From assembly GCA_900318465.1 (NCBI GenBank), contig ONKQ01000005.1:1-64000 (forward strand): a DNA stretch of 64,000 nt, in the 5' to 3' direction. The translations under genes and the position numbers were made by a program. Of this stretch, positions 1 to 7,758 are shown piece after piece (position 1 is the stretch's first letter; each line of letters starts with the position of its first letter). Source of the DNA: an uncultured Bacteroidales bacterium (GTDB lineage: Bacteria > Bacteroidota > Bacteroidia > Bacteroidales > F082). Below the pieces are notes generated by a model, which worked only from the letters and a program-made list of their open reading frames with translations, ran no database searches and was not told the DNA's origin.

Positions 1-640
1 TGGCAGTCTGTGGTGGAATGGGCAAGAATACACTGAATCGGGCCACTATGAGCAGCAGTTTGTAACCCCAGGCGGCTGTGATTCTTTGGTCAGGATGGAG
101 CTTACCGTTTTGCCTTTTCCTGACACGATTCCAGAAATCGTGGGATTGCAAGAGGTTTACGTTTCAACGGACATCATTTTGGGACAATACAACTACTTCA
201 TTGATTCCGTGGCGTTTGCCACGCATTACGAATGGATTCTTGAAGGCCCCGACTGGATCATGGACACCGCGGGAACCCAATGCTCCCTTTGGATTACCTT
301 GCCTGGCACGGCGACCTTGAAAGCACGGGCTTGGAACGGCTGCGGCTATACCGAACAACACATCGTCATCCACGCCGGATTTTTCGACGTTGACGACAAC
401 CCGACCTTGCCCTTTGCCGTCTATCCCAACCCAGCGCATGACAAAGTCTTCATCGAGGCCGAAGGCATCATTTGCGTCAGGTTGTTCGACCTGCTTGGGC
501 AATGCTTGGCAGAAAGGTCGACCGAGCCTTGCGAGCGCATGGAATTGCCCTTGCAAGATTACGCCGCATCCATCTATCTCATTGAAATACAGACACAACG
601 CGAAACCATCAGGACAAAACTCAAAATCAATCCGGAGTAA
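1..640 (+). CDS. T9SS cargo protein, C-terminal part (5' end outside window)
   Basis: The reading frame is open from base 2, so the start lies upstream of the window; 212 residues are visible. It begins in a Cys-Asp-Ser repeat (WWNGQEY then GGCDSLVRMEL), continues through an about 90-residue beta-rich linker and ends in a type A T9SS sorting domain (YPNPAHDKVFIEAEG, VRLFDLLGQ, SIYLIEI). The family is exported by a signal peptide, crosses the outer membrane through T9SS and is anchored or released at the surface. The ligand or activity cannot be told from this fragment. The last 75 or so bases encoding VRLFDLLGQCLAERS and beyond are almost identical to the gene ending at 3355, which suggests recent duplication or conversion. 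Confidence 0.85.
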   Translation, partial: GSLWWNGQEYTESGHYEQQFVTPGGCDSLVRMELTVLPFPDTIPEIVGLQEVYVSTDIILGQYNYFIDSVAFATHYEWILEGPDWIMDTAGTQCSLWITLPGTATLKARAWNGCGYTEQHIVIHAGFFDVDDNPTLPFAVYPNPAHDKVFIEAEGIICVRLFDLLGQCLAERSTEPCERMELPLQDYAASIYLIEIQTQRETIRTKLKINPE

Positions 641-678
641 AAATTCTCAAATATTGGCAAATGTCAAAAAAAAAATCT

Positions 679-697
679 TATCTTTGCAACGTTGCAA
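679..697 (+). promoter_or_regulatory. Promoter -7 element overlapping a perfect palindrome
   Basis: TATCTTTG at 679-686 matches the Bacteroidota -7 consensus TAnnTTTG. It runs directly into the perfect 14-base palindrome TTGCAACGTTGCAA (684-697), which would cover the transcription start. No good -33 TTTG is present at the normal spacing. The start codon of the next gene follows 25 bases later, so the palindrome could be an operator; that role is inference. Confidence 0.5.
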
Positions 698-722
698 CAA
701 TAATCATAAAACCTCATTCACC

Positions 723-1358
723 ATGAAAAGAATCATTTTGTTTACAGCATTCATCCTAATCTCCTTGCTCAGTTTTGGGCAGTTCGTCCGCATCGGCGAC
801 CTCCTATGCGTACAAGGAACAGACACCATAACCGTGCATATTGAAGACTATTCAGAAGGTGCCATCGGTGTAGTATTCTACGTTGATGAAACCGGACAGC
901 ACGGATGGGCACTTCATCCTCAGGTTCAAGCCCAACAGATTTACTGGTCCTACGAATGCGAACTCCCCTGGGGACTGACGGGATGGCATTCCGTGCGCGA
1001 GGCCATCTACGACCTTGACGGCTACGACAACACGGGATTCTTGCGTGCCGCATCACAAAACAACCATTCCAAATACCCGGGCGCATGGGAGGTAGACTAT
1101 GAGCACGGGTGGTATTGGCCTGCACTCGGACAACTAAACATCCTTTATGGCAGCGCCCACATTATCAATAATTCACTCAAAGTGATTAATGGTACAATGT
1201 TGCAGGGACCTTGGATTTACTGGTCTTCTTCGGTATATGGGTTCGACAACGACTGCGCCTTGTATAGTAGCTATAGTGGCGCCATGGGTGCCATCACCAA
1301 ATCAAGGAACGAGCTGTCAGGAATTCCTTTATCTATCCGCAGCATTAGAAACTTCTAA
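723..1358 (+). CDS. Small secreted protein with DUF1566-like fold
   Basis: 211 residues. The start at 723 is chosen because it begins a clean signal peptide (MKRIILFTAFILISLLSFG) and follows a promoter-like element; the frame is open further upstream without support. The mature part has the spaced aromatic motifs of DUF1566/Fibrobacter-type paralogous domains: GWYWPALGQLNILYGS, IYWSSSVYG and a terminal IRSIRNF. No T9SS sorting domain is present, so it may stay periplasmic or be released. It lies 11 bases before a larger gene whose N-terminal domain is a paralogue, and the two probably form one transcript. The biochemical function of this domain is unknown; likely a carbohydrate- or surface-associated beta fold. 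Confidence 0.7.
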   Translation: MKRIILFTAFILISLLSFGQFVRIGDLLCVQGTDTITVHIEDYSEGAIGVVFYVDETGQHGWALHPQVQAQQIYWSYECELPWGLTGWHSVREAIYDLDGYDNTGFLRAASQNNHSKYPGAWEVDYEHGWYWPALGQLNILYGSAHIINNSLKVINGTMLQGPWIYWSSSVYGFDNDCALYSSYSGAMGAITKSRNELSGIPLSIRSIRNF

Positions 1359-1369
1359 AAACAAAAGCC

Positions 1370-3355
1370 ATGAAAAACATATTTTTTACCCTATCGTTTC
1401 TTCTGATTTCCACATTAGGATTGAATGCCCAAGGGTATCATTTGGGGCAAGTAATCACAAATCCCGACGGCAGCCAAGGTGTGGTGTTCTACCTTAACGA
1501 GGATGGCTCCTCAGGCTGGATGGTGGCATTGCATGATGCGGCTTTTGCAGTTCCCTGGGGCCTGACTGACGAAATAGAAGGGCTCGATCATGTCATCAAT
1601 ACAAACAGCGATATCATAACCAGTGCCTTCGCGGATACTGACGGATATTCCAACACTCTGGCCATCCTTAATCATTACCAATCAACTGGCTACACTGGTC
1701 AATATGCCGCTGCCACGGTTGACATCGCAAACGGATGGTATCTGCCTGCCGCCGGACAGTTGAAGATGCTGTATGTCAATGCCATATTTTACGAACCCGC
1801 TTTGGAATCCGTAGGCGAGAAATTAGGACTGCACCCCTATTGGTCAAGCACTCAGGAAAACACTGAGAGAGCCTGGTATGTCCATTTCGGATCACCGTAC
1901 CCCGAAGTGGCATGGGGATGGAATGCCTATATCGGCCTATGCCAAAAAAACACTACTACCCCCAACTATGGAGGCATTTTTGCCGTAAGAGCCATTCGCG
2001 ACCTCGAATTCTCGCCTCTGCCCAACATAGGCTATCTGTATGAACCTGCCGTTATTTGCAACGAAGGTCCAATAGAATTGGTTTTGCCTAACCTGATTAA
2101 TGCCGACAGTTACGGATGGGAAATCGCTGAAGATGTAACATTCAACAACCCAATTGCCTACACAGGGCAAGACTTGGACGTAACATACAACGGCTGGTAT
2201 CTGCGCCTTTGGGCTACCAACGAAGATGGCACTTCCTACAGCAATGCTGTCCGAATCTCAGTGCACGAGACGAATTCGGGCTACGCCTCGGTTTCAAGTT
2301 GCGAGTCATACACATGGAACGGCCAAATCTACAATGAATCAGGCATCTACCAAACCACTTTGGTCAACCAATGGGGCTGCGACAGCATTGCCACCCTTGA
2401 CCTGACCATCAATCACCCGGATGAATATTTCATACCCTACCCCATCTATGCCTGCGAAACATACGAGTGGGGCAATATGACACTCACAGAAAGCGGTGCC
2501 TACGAACAAACATTCACCAACCAGTATGGTTGTGACAGCACAGTGACCATGAGTCTGTTCATCAAACATAATGTTGAACATCAATATACATATATGAGCT
2601 GCGGGGAATACGAATGGAATGGACAACTCTACTCGGAGAGCGGCGTGTATCAGCAAACCTTCCCTGCCGCCAACGGCTGCGACAGCATCGTCAGCCTACA
2701 CCTCGATCTCATCGACGCTTACGACATCACTTTTGACACCACGGTTTGCGAAAGCTTCGTTTGGAACGGACACGAATACACGCAATCTGGACAATATGAG
2801 CAGACTTTCGTCTCAATCAACGACTGCGATTCCGTGGTCAGCATGAATCTCGTTGTTTGGCAGCATCCCGATCCAATTCCAGAAATCATGGGATTGCAAG
2901 AAATCTTCGTTTCGACCGACTTTGTCCATTACGAATACAATTATCAAATTGATTCCGTGGCTTTTGCAACGCATTACGAATGGGTTTGCGAAGTTTCGGA
3001 TTGGGTTGTGGATGCCTCGGAAACGCATTGCACTTTGATTGCCACCTCACCAGGCACTACAACCCTGAAAGTCAGGGCTTGGAATGACTACTGCGGATAC
3101 ACCGAGCAGGAAATCGTCATCCACGCGGGATTCTTCGACATTGACGAAAACAAAGCACTTCCCATAAAGATTTACCCCAATCCCGCCCACGACAATGTGT
3201 TCATCGAAGCCGAGGGAATTGTAAGCGTCAGGTTGTTCGACCTGCTTGGGCAATGCTTGGCAGAAAGGTCGACCGAGCCTTGCGAGCGCATGGAATTGTC
3301 CTTGCAAGAAGTACAGACACAGCGCGGAATTGCCAGAACAAAAATATACCACTGA
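1370..3355 (+). CDS. Modular T9SS cargo with DUF1566-like domain and Cys-Asp-Ser repeats
   Basis: 661 residues. Signal peptide 1-20 (ends in LGLNAQ). Residues about 21-205 are the same DUF1566-like domain as the preceding gene (GWYLPAAGQLKMLYVN, YWSST, FAVRAIRDL). An Ig-like segment follows, then four repeats of about 45-65 residues with the pattern CxxYxWNGxxYxxSGxYxxT...GCDSxxxLxL. The end is a beta linker and a T9SS sorting domain (IYPNPAHDNVFIEAEG). Compared with the near-identical tail of the gene at 1-640, nine residues including the SIYLIEI strand of the sorting domain are missing (DYAASIYLIEI has become EV). The sorting signal may therefore be weakened or altered. Function is probably adhesion at the cell surface; this is inferred from architecture only. 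Confidence 0.85.
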   Translation: MKNIFFTLSFLLISTLGLNAQGYHLGQVITNPDGSQGVVFYLNEDGSSGWMVALHDAAFAVPWGLTDEIEGLDHVINTNSDIITSAFADTDGYSNTLAILNHYQSTGYTGQYAAATVDIANGWYLPAAGQLKMLYVNAIFYEPALESVGEKLGLHPYWSSTQENTERAWYVHFGSPYPEVAWGWNAYIGLCQKNTTTPNYGGIFAVRAIRDLEFSPLPNIGYLYEPAVICNEGPIELVLPNLINADSYGWEIAEDVTFNNPIAYTGQDLDVTYNGWYLRLWATNEDGTSYSNAVRISVHETNSGYASVSSCESYTWNGQIYNESGIYQTTLVNQWGCDSIATLDLTINHPDEYFIPYPIYACETYEWGNMTLTESGAYEQTFTNQYGCDSTVTMSLFIKHNVEHQYTYMSCGEYEWNGQLYSESGVYQQTFPAANGCDSIVSLHLDLIDAYDITFDTTVCESFVWNGHEYTQSGQYEQTFVSINDCDSVVSMNLVVWQHPDPIPEIMGLQEIFVSTDFVHYEYNYQIDSVAFATHYEWVCEVSDWVVDASETHCTLIATSPGTTTLKVRAWNDYCGYTEQEIVIHAGFFDIDENKALPIKIYPNPAHDNVFIEAEGIVSVRLFDLLGQCLAERSTEPCERMELSLQEVQTQRGIARTKIYH

Positions 3356-3402
3356 ACATTTATATCATATTGAAAAACAATTATTTGTATTGCTTTTTTA
3401 AA

Positions 3403-3437
3403 AATTATACAAATTGTATAATACAAATTGTATAATT
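3403..3437. promoter_or_regulatory. Two tandem ATACAAATTGTAT dyads (candidate operator)
   Basis: Two identical 13-base near-palindromes lie at 3407-3419 and 3421-3433, one base apart and flanked symmetrically by AATT, so the full 35 bases also form an imperfect palindrome. They sit about 30 bases before a -7-like TATTTTTG (3466-3473) and 65-95 bases before the restriction endonuclease start. Paired dyads of this kind often bind a dimeric repressor or controller protein; no controller gene is visible beside them. A hairpin or terminator for the upstream gene is the alternative. Confidence 0.45.
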
Positions 3438-3465
3438 TTGTAATGCGATTTGAATAATTGATTTG

Positions 3466-3473
3466 TATTTTTG
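3466..3473 (+). promoter_or_regulatory. Promoter -7 element of the R-M operon
   Basis: TATTTTTG matches TAnnTTTG and lies 29 bases upstream of the preferred endonuclease start at 3502. The nearest TTTG (3449-3452) is only 13 bases away, shorter than usual, so the -33 element is weak or absent; the dyads upstream may be involved in control. Confidence 0.45.
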
Positions 3474-3501
3474 CACCAAATCAATCAATACACAAACTAC
3501 G

Positions 3502-4365
3502 ATGCAAAGAAACAACCCCATAGCAGAAATATTCGGCTTCCCTGTTTTTAACGATTCAGAGCGGGCGGCTCATTATCGAGAAAACCGTCTCTGTCCCTTC
3601 CATAACCGTTTCCCCAACTGTACCAAAGACAAAGCAGAAAACCCGCTTGGCGTTTGTAGCATCAATCATGGCGACAATCAAGTCATCACCTGCCCCACTC
3701 GATTCCGAGAGGATTGGATGATATTGAGAAACGCTGCGGAGTTTGTTTGGCCGAAAGGCACAAGATGGACTTCACTACCCGAAATAAAACTCATTGATGC
3801 CGAGGGACAATCCGCCGGCAACATTGATTATGTGATTGTCAAGTACGATGAATCCGGACACATCACCGACTTCGCTTCCATTGAGGTGCAAGGCGTTTAC
3901 ATCAGCGGCAATCTGCGCAATCCGTTCCAAAGTTATTTGCAACAGCCGAGTGCTGATTTCCATTGGGAAGGTCCCAACTATCCGCACCCTGACTATCTTT
4001 CCTCTTCACGCAAAAGGCTGATTCCTCAAATGCTATACAAAGGCGGCATTTTCAAGGCTTGGGAAAAGAAACAATGCGTTGTCATCCAAAAGTCGTTTTT
4101 TGAAACCTTGCCTGCACTTCCAACCACTACCAAAGATAAAGCAGACATCGCTTGGTTTTTGTACGATTTGAAATTAGACAAAACCGACAACCAATACCAT
4201 CTCGTTTTGGCAGACACCATTTACACGGAATTCCAATCTGCACTACAAAAAGTGATTTACACCAAACCTGGCAATGTAACAGACTTCTTGACAGTATTAC
4301 AGGAAAAATTAGACGAGCGAATCACCAATGCACCCGAAACACATTCTGTCTTTGAACTGTTATGA
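3502..4365 (+). CDS. NotI-like type II restriction endonuclease
   Basis: 287 residues from the ATG at 3502; an in-frame TTG at 3463 exists but lies upstream of the -7 element. The N-terminal third carries four cysteines (C31, C40, C52, C64) spaced like the iron-binding Cys cluster of NotI. The catalytic PD-(D/E)XK core reads NIDYVIV (D109) followed by SIEVQGVYISG (E128, Q130); the E-x-Q variant in place of E-x-K is characteristic of NotI. Known NotI cuts an 8-base GC-rich site, but specificity here cannot be read from sequence. Its stop overlaps the start of the methyltransferase gene (ATGA), so the pair is translationally coupled. The partner belongs to a different methylase class from the usual NotI partner, which makes the target site an open question. 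Confidence 0.85.
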   Translation: MQRNNPIAEIFGFPVFNDSERAAHYRENRLCPFHNRFPNCTKDKAENPLGVCSINHGDNQVITCPTRFREDWMILRNAAEFVWPKGTRWTSLPEIKLIDAEGQSAGNIDYVIVKYDESGHITDFASIEVQGVYISGNLRNPFQSYLQQPSADFHWEGPNYPHPDYLSSSRKRLIPQMLYKGGIFKAWEKKQCVVIQKSFFETLPALPTTTKDKADIAWFLYDLKLDKTDNQYHLVLADTIYTEFQSALQKVIYTKPGNVTDFLTVLQEKLDERITNAPETHSVFELL

Positions 4366-5255
4366 GAGATGAGCTGTCACAATTGAGCCTTTTCGATGAG
4401 GAAACTTTTGCACCTGTCCGCACGAGGAATCGTGTAATCAATGTGGCTTCGGTTCCACAAAGAAGTCCGTTCCGCTATCCGGGAGGGAAAACTTGGCTTG
4501 TGCCTACTGCAAGGAAATGGTTCAAACAAGCAACTGACTGCTCCGAATTGATTGAGCCTTTTGCAGGCGGAGGAATCATCTCTTTGACTGCCGTCGCTGA
4601 ACATTATTTCAATCATGCTACAATGGTGGAGATTGACGACGACATGGCCGCCGCTTGGCAAACCATACTCTCCGACAAGGATTTCCCATGGCTCATCGAC
4701 AGGATTGGCAACTTCGTGGTGACCGCCGAAAGCATCAACGAATCTTGTATTATGGCCTCATTGTGCATCAAGGAAAGAGGGTTCTCAACCATTGTACGCA
4801 ACAGGACCAATCACGGAGGCATACTTGCCAAAGGCTCTGGGATGATAAAAACAGGCGAAGGCGGAAAAGGGCTTTCTTCCCGATGGTATCCAACGACACT
4901 AATCAGACGCATTGTTGAAGTAAACCGCCTCCGCGATAGAATTACATTCATCCACGGTGATGCTTTTGGAATTATGGAACAGAAAAAGGACGATATAAAT
5001 GCTTTCTTTTTCATCGACCCTCCCTATACAGTGGCAGGCAAAAGACTTTACAACCACTATGACGTAGATCATCAACACATTTTCGAATTGGCCAAACAAA
5101 TGAAAGGCCACATTTTGATGACATACGACAATACGGAAGAAGTCAGGAATTATGCGTGTTCCTTCGGATTGCCTTATCAAACCATCCCGATGCAAACCAC
5201 ACATTTGGTCACCAAGGAAGAATTGCTGATTTCAGACAATTTTGACTGGCTATAG
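4362..5255 (+). CDS. D12-class DNA adenine (N6) methyltransferase
   Basis: 297 residues. Signature motifs are in the Dam/D12 order: PFRYPGGK at 36-43, the SAM-binding loop EPFAGGG at 65-71 and the catalytic DPPY at 219-222, followed by MTYDNTEEVRNY typical of the C-terminal part. DPPY in this family normally marks N6-adenine methylation. The gene overlaps the upstream NotI-like endonuclease by four bases, so it most likely supplies the protecting methylation of that system. Residues 10-35 form a short N-terminal extension before the fold. Another possibility is a methylase with broader role captured next to the nuclease, but coupling argues against this. Confidence 0.92.
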   Translation: MRDELSQLSLFDEETFAPVRTRNRVINVASVPQRSPFRYPGGKTWLVPTARKWFKQATDCSELIEPFAGGGIISLTAVAEHYFNHATMVEIDDDMAAAWQTILSDKDFPWLIDRIGNFVVTAESINESCIMASLCIKERGFSTIVRNRTNHGGILAKGSGMIKTGEGGKGLSSRWYPTTLIRRIVEVNRLRDRITFIHGDAFGIMEQKKDDINAFFFIDPPYTVAGKRLYNHYDVDHQHIFELAKQMKGHILMTYDNTEEVRNYACSFGLPYQTIPMQTTHLVTKEELLISDNFDWL

Positions 5256-5296
5256 GCTTTTAATGCCCTTCCTTTCAAAATTTCCACATTTTTTCC

Positions 5297-5327
5297 TTTG
5301 CCAAAAAAACGATATTCCGTATTTTTG
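5297..5327 (+). promoter_or_regulatory. Consensus promoter of the rnf operon
   Basis: TTTG (5297-5300), 19-base spacer, TATTTTTG (5320-5327): a full match to the Bacteroidota primary sigma factor consensus. It is 39 bases before the rnfB start codon and is the only such element before the six rnf genes. Confidence 0.8.
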
Positions 5328-5366
5328 CGGGTTCAAATCGAAAACAAACTCAAAATTCTTTTTTAA

Positions 5367-6305
5367 ATGAGTAACACTTTATTTATTTCCCTTGCGGTTC
5401 TCGGAATCTTGGGCGGTGTGCTTGCCGTGGTTCTGTACTTCGTGGCACAGAAGTTCAAGGTCGAGGAGAACCCGCTGATTGACGAAGCGGAGGCTTGTCT
5501 GCCCGGCGCCAACTGCGGCGGCTGCGGCTTCGCGGGCTGCCGAGCTTTGGCCGAGGCCTGCGTGAAGCAAGCCGCCGAAAAAGGCAACATCGACGGACTG
5601 GCCTGCCCCGGCACCGACATGGGCAAGGTGGCCGCCGTCCTCGGACTGACCGCCGCCGCCTTCGAACCTAAGATTGCGGTGGTGCGCTGCAACGGCAGTT
5701 GCCAAAACTCACCCTCCAAGGTGCATTACGAAGGCGCCGACATCTGCGCTTTCGCCAATACTTTGTATGCTGGCGAAGGCGGCTGCTCCAAAGGCTGCCT
5801 CGGCCTCGGCGACTGCGTGAAGAAGTGCAACTTCGACGCAATCCACATCGACAAGGAAACGGGCCTGCCCGTCGTCGATCCCGACAAGTGCGTGGGCTGC
5901 GGCGTGTGCGCCAAGAATTGCCCGCGTGGCATCATCGAGGTACGCCCGCGCGGCAAGAAAGACCGCCGCGTGTATGTGTGCTGTGTGAACACCGACAAGG
6001 GCGCGTTGGTCGTCAAGAACTGCTCAGTGGGCTGCATCGGCTGCCAAAAGTGCCTGAAAGAGTGCCCCTTCGAGGCCATCGAAATGCGCGGCAACCTGGC
6101 TTACATCGACCCGGCCAAGTGCAAGGCATGCGGCAAGTGCGTGAAAGTGTGCCCACGCGGCAGCATCCACGCCATCAACTTCCCCGCTCCCAAGCCGGAA
6201 ACCCCTGCCCTGCAAGGCGCAGAGCCCGCCGTGAAGCCACAGCCGAAACCCGAACCGGTTGAGGTGAAAACTGAAGTCAAACCCGAAAACACCGTCACAG
6301 CATGA
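5367..6305 (+). CDS. rnfB: Rnf electron transport complex subunit B
   Basis: 312 residues. One N-terminal membrane helix (residues 4-27) is followed by the [4Fe-4S] domain EACLPGANCGGCGFAGCRAL. The central and C-terminal parts hold several ferredoxin-type CxxCxxCxxxCP motifs (KCVGCGVCAKNCP, CIGCQKCLKECP, KCKACGKCVKVCP). The last about 45 residues are a Pro/Glu/Lys-rich tail. RnfB takes electrons from reduced ferredoxin and passes them to the membrane subunits; the complex couples ferredoxin oxidation and NAD+ reduction to Na+ or H+ export. The gene order rnfB first is typical of Bacteroidota (BCDGEA). Its stop overlaps the rnfC start by four bases. Confidence 0.97.
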   Translation: MSNTLFISLAVLGILGGVLAVVLYFVAQKFKVEENPLIDEAEACLPGANCGGCGFAGCRALAEACVKQAAEKGNIDGLACPGTDMGKVAAVLGLTAAAFEPKIAVVRCNGSCQNSPSKVHYEGADICAFANTLYAGEGGCSKGCLGLGDCVKKCNFDAIHIDKETGLPVVDPDKCVGCGVCAKNCPRGIIEVRPRGKKDRRVYVCCVNTDKGALVVKNCSVGCIGCQKCLKECPFEAIEMRGNLAYIDPAKCKACGKCVKVCPRGSIHAINFPAPKPETPALQGAEPAVKPQPKPEPVEVKTEVKPENTVTA

Positions 6306-7657
6306 ACCCGATAAAGACTTTCCCAAGAGGCGGCGTGCATCCCGAAGAGAACAAACTCTCGGCGCACCAGCCCATACAAGACTTCCCGATGCCCAAACAA
6401 ATCATCGTCCCGCTCGGACAATGCCTTGGCGCACCGGCTGAATGCATCGTCAAGAAAGGCGACCGCGTGCTGACGGGACAACTCATCGGCACGGCCAAAG
6501 GATTCGTCTCGGCCAATGTCCACTCGCCCGCCACGGGCACCGTCGCCAAAGTCGATGTCGTGATGGACCACACGGGCTACTACAAGCCCGCCGTCTTCAT
6601 CGACCGCGAAGACCAAGACGAATGGATTGAGGGCTACATTGACACCGATGAACTGATCACCGACATCAAATTGGATTCCAAGCAAATCATTGACAAGGTG
6701 AAAGAATGTGGCATCGTCGGCATGGGCGGCGCCACCTTCCCCACACACGTCAAACTGATGGTTCCCGAAGGCAAGAAAGCCGAATACATTATTATTAATG
6801 CCGCCGAATGTGAGCCTTACCTCACCTGCGACTTCCGCCTCCTGTTGGAAAAGACGCAAGAATTCCTCGTCGGCGTGAAAATCCTGATGAAGGCCGTCAA
6901 TACCGACAAAGGCATCATCGGCATCGAGGAAAACAAGATGGAGGCCATCGAGTTGCTCGACAAGACCATCAACGCGCACCGCGACCTTTACAAAGGCATC
7001 GAGGTGCAGCCCTTGAAGACCAAATATCCGCAAGGCGGTGAAAAGCAATTGATTAAGGCCGTCACGGGTCGCGAAGTGCCGTCGGGCAAACTGCCCATCG
7101 AGACGGGTTGCGTCGTGGTCAATGTGGCATCGACTTACGCCATTTATGAAGCCGTCCAAAAGAACAAGCCCTTGATTGAGCGCATCGTCACCGTGACGGG
7201 CAAGTCGGTCAAGAAGCCAGGCAACTTCCGTGTGCGTTTCGGCACACCCGCCGACCTCCTTATTGAGGCCGCTGGCGGTCTGCCCGAAGGCATCACCGAT
7301 GTCATCAACGGCGGCCCGATGATGGGCAAGTCGGTGTCGGTCACCAACTTCCCGTGCATCAAAGGCACTTCCGGCATCCTCCTGATGACCTTGAACGAGG
7401 CCCAAGACCGTCGCCAGACCAACTGCATCCGCTGCGGTCGTTGCGCGATGGCCTGCCCGATGGGCTTGCAGCCGTTCCTGCTCCACAAGTTGGCCAAGCA
7501 GAACAATTTCGACGAGACGGAAACGAACCACATCATGGACTGCATCGAATGTGGCTCATGCGAGTTCACCTGTCCCGCCAACATCCCGCTGCTCGACTAC
7601 ATCCGCTACGGCAAGGCCAAGACTGGTGCCATCATCCGTGCAAGAAACCAGAAATAA
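6302..7657 (+). CDS. rnfC: Rnf electron transport complex subunit C (NADH-binding)
   Basis: 451 residues. The start overlaps rnfB (ATGA). Residues about 130-165 contain the NAD(H)/FMN-binding fold with GGATFPTHVKL and the IINAAECEPYLTCD signature shared with NuoF and NqrF-related proteins. Two C-terminal [4Fe-4S] motifs, CIRCGRCAMACP and CIECGSCEFTCP, are at about 375-420. It is the peripheral subunit that reduces NAD+ on the cytoplasmic face. The long Ala-rich C-terminal extension seen in Proteobacteria is absent, as usual outside that group. The gap to rnfD is unusually long for this operon and carries short repeats. Confidence 0.97.
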   Translation: MNPIKTFPRGGVHPEENKLSAHQPIQDFPMPKQIIVPLGQCLGAPAECIVKKGDRVLTGQLIGTAKGFVSANVHSPATGTVAKVDVVMDHTGYYKPAVFIDREDQDEWIEGYIDTDELITDIKLDSKQIIDKVKECGIVGMGGATFPTHVKLMVPEGKKAEYIIINAAECEPYLTCDFRLLLEKTQEFLVGVKILMKAVNTDKGIIGIEENKMEAIELLDKTINAHRDLYKGIEVQPLKTKYPQGGEKQLIKAVTGREVPSGKLPIETGCVVVNVASTYAIYEAVQKNKPLIERIVTVTGKSVKKPGNFRVRFGTPADLLIEAAGGLPEGITDVINGGPMMGKSVSVTNFPCIKGTSGILLMTLNEAQDRRQTNCIRCGRCAMACPMGLQPFLLHKLAKQNNFDETETNHIMDCIECGSCEFTCPANIPLLDYIRYGKAKTGAIIRARNQK

Positions 7658-7661
7658 TTTG

Positions 7662-7726
7662 AATGCAGAATGCGGAATGCAGAATGCGGAATGAGTCCCG
7701 CGTCCCATGTCCCGCAGTCCCGAGTC
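7662..7726. repeat. Short tandem repeats between rnfC and rnfD
   Basis: The 101-base gap has two runs of iterated short words: GAATGCAGAATGC / GGAATGCAGAATGC (7662-7693) and a GTCCC-based run, GTCCCGCGTCCCATGTCCCG and on (7695-7726). A related GGGAC/GTCTC run occurs at 46586-46660. No hairpin with a T-tract follows, so it is not an obvious terminator; transcription into rnfD is expected. Confidence 0.6.
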
Positions 7727-7758
7727 AATTAAACGATTAAACAACCAACATTTAAACA

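Noticed and set aside
6101-7531. 476-codon open frame on the minus strand across rnfB and rnfC
   Set aside because: It is antisense to clear rnf genes in GC-rich DNA, has no start context and encodes low-complexity His/Asp/Val-rich sequence.
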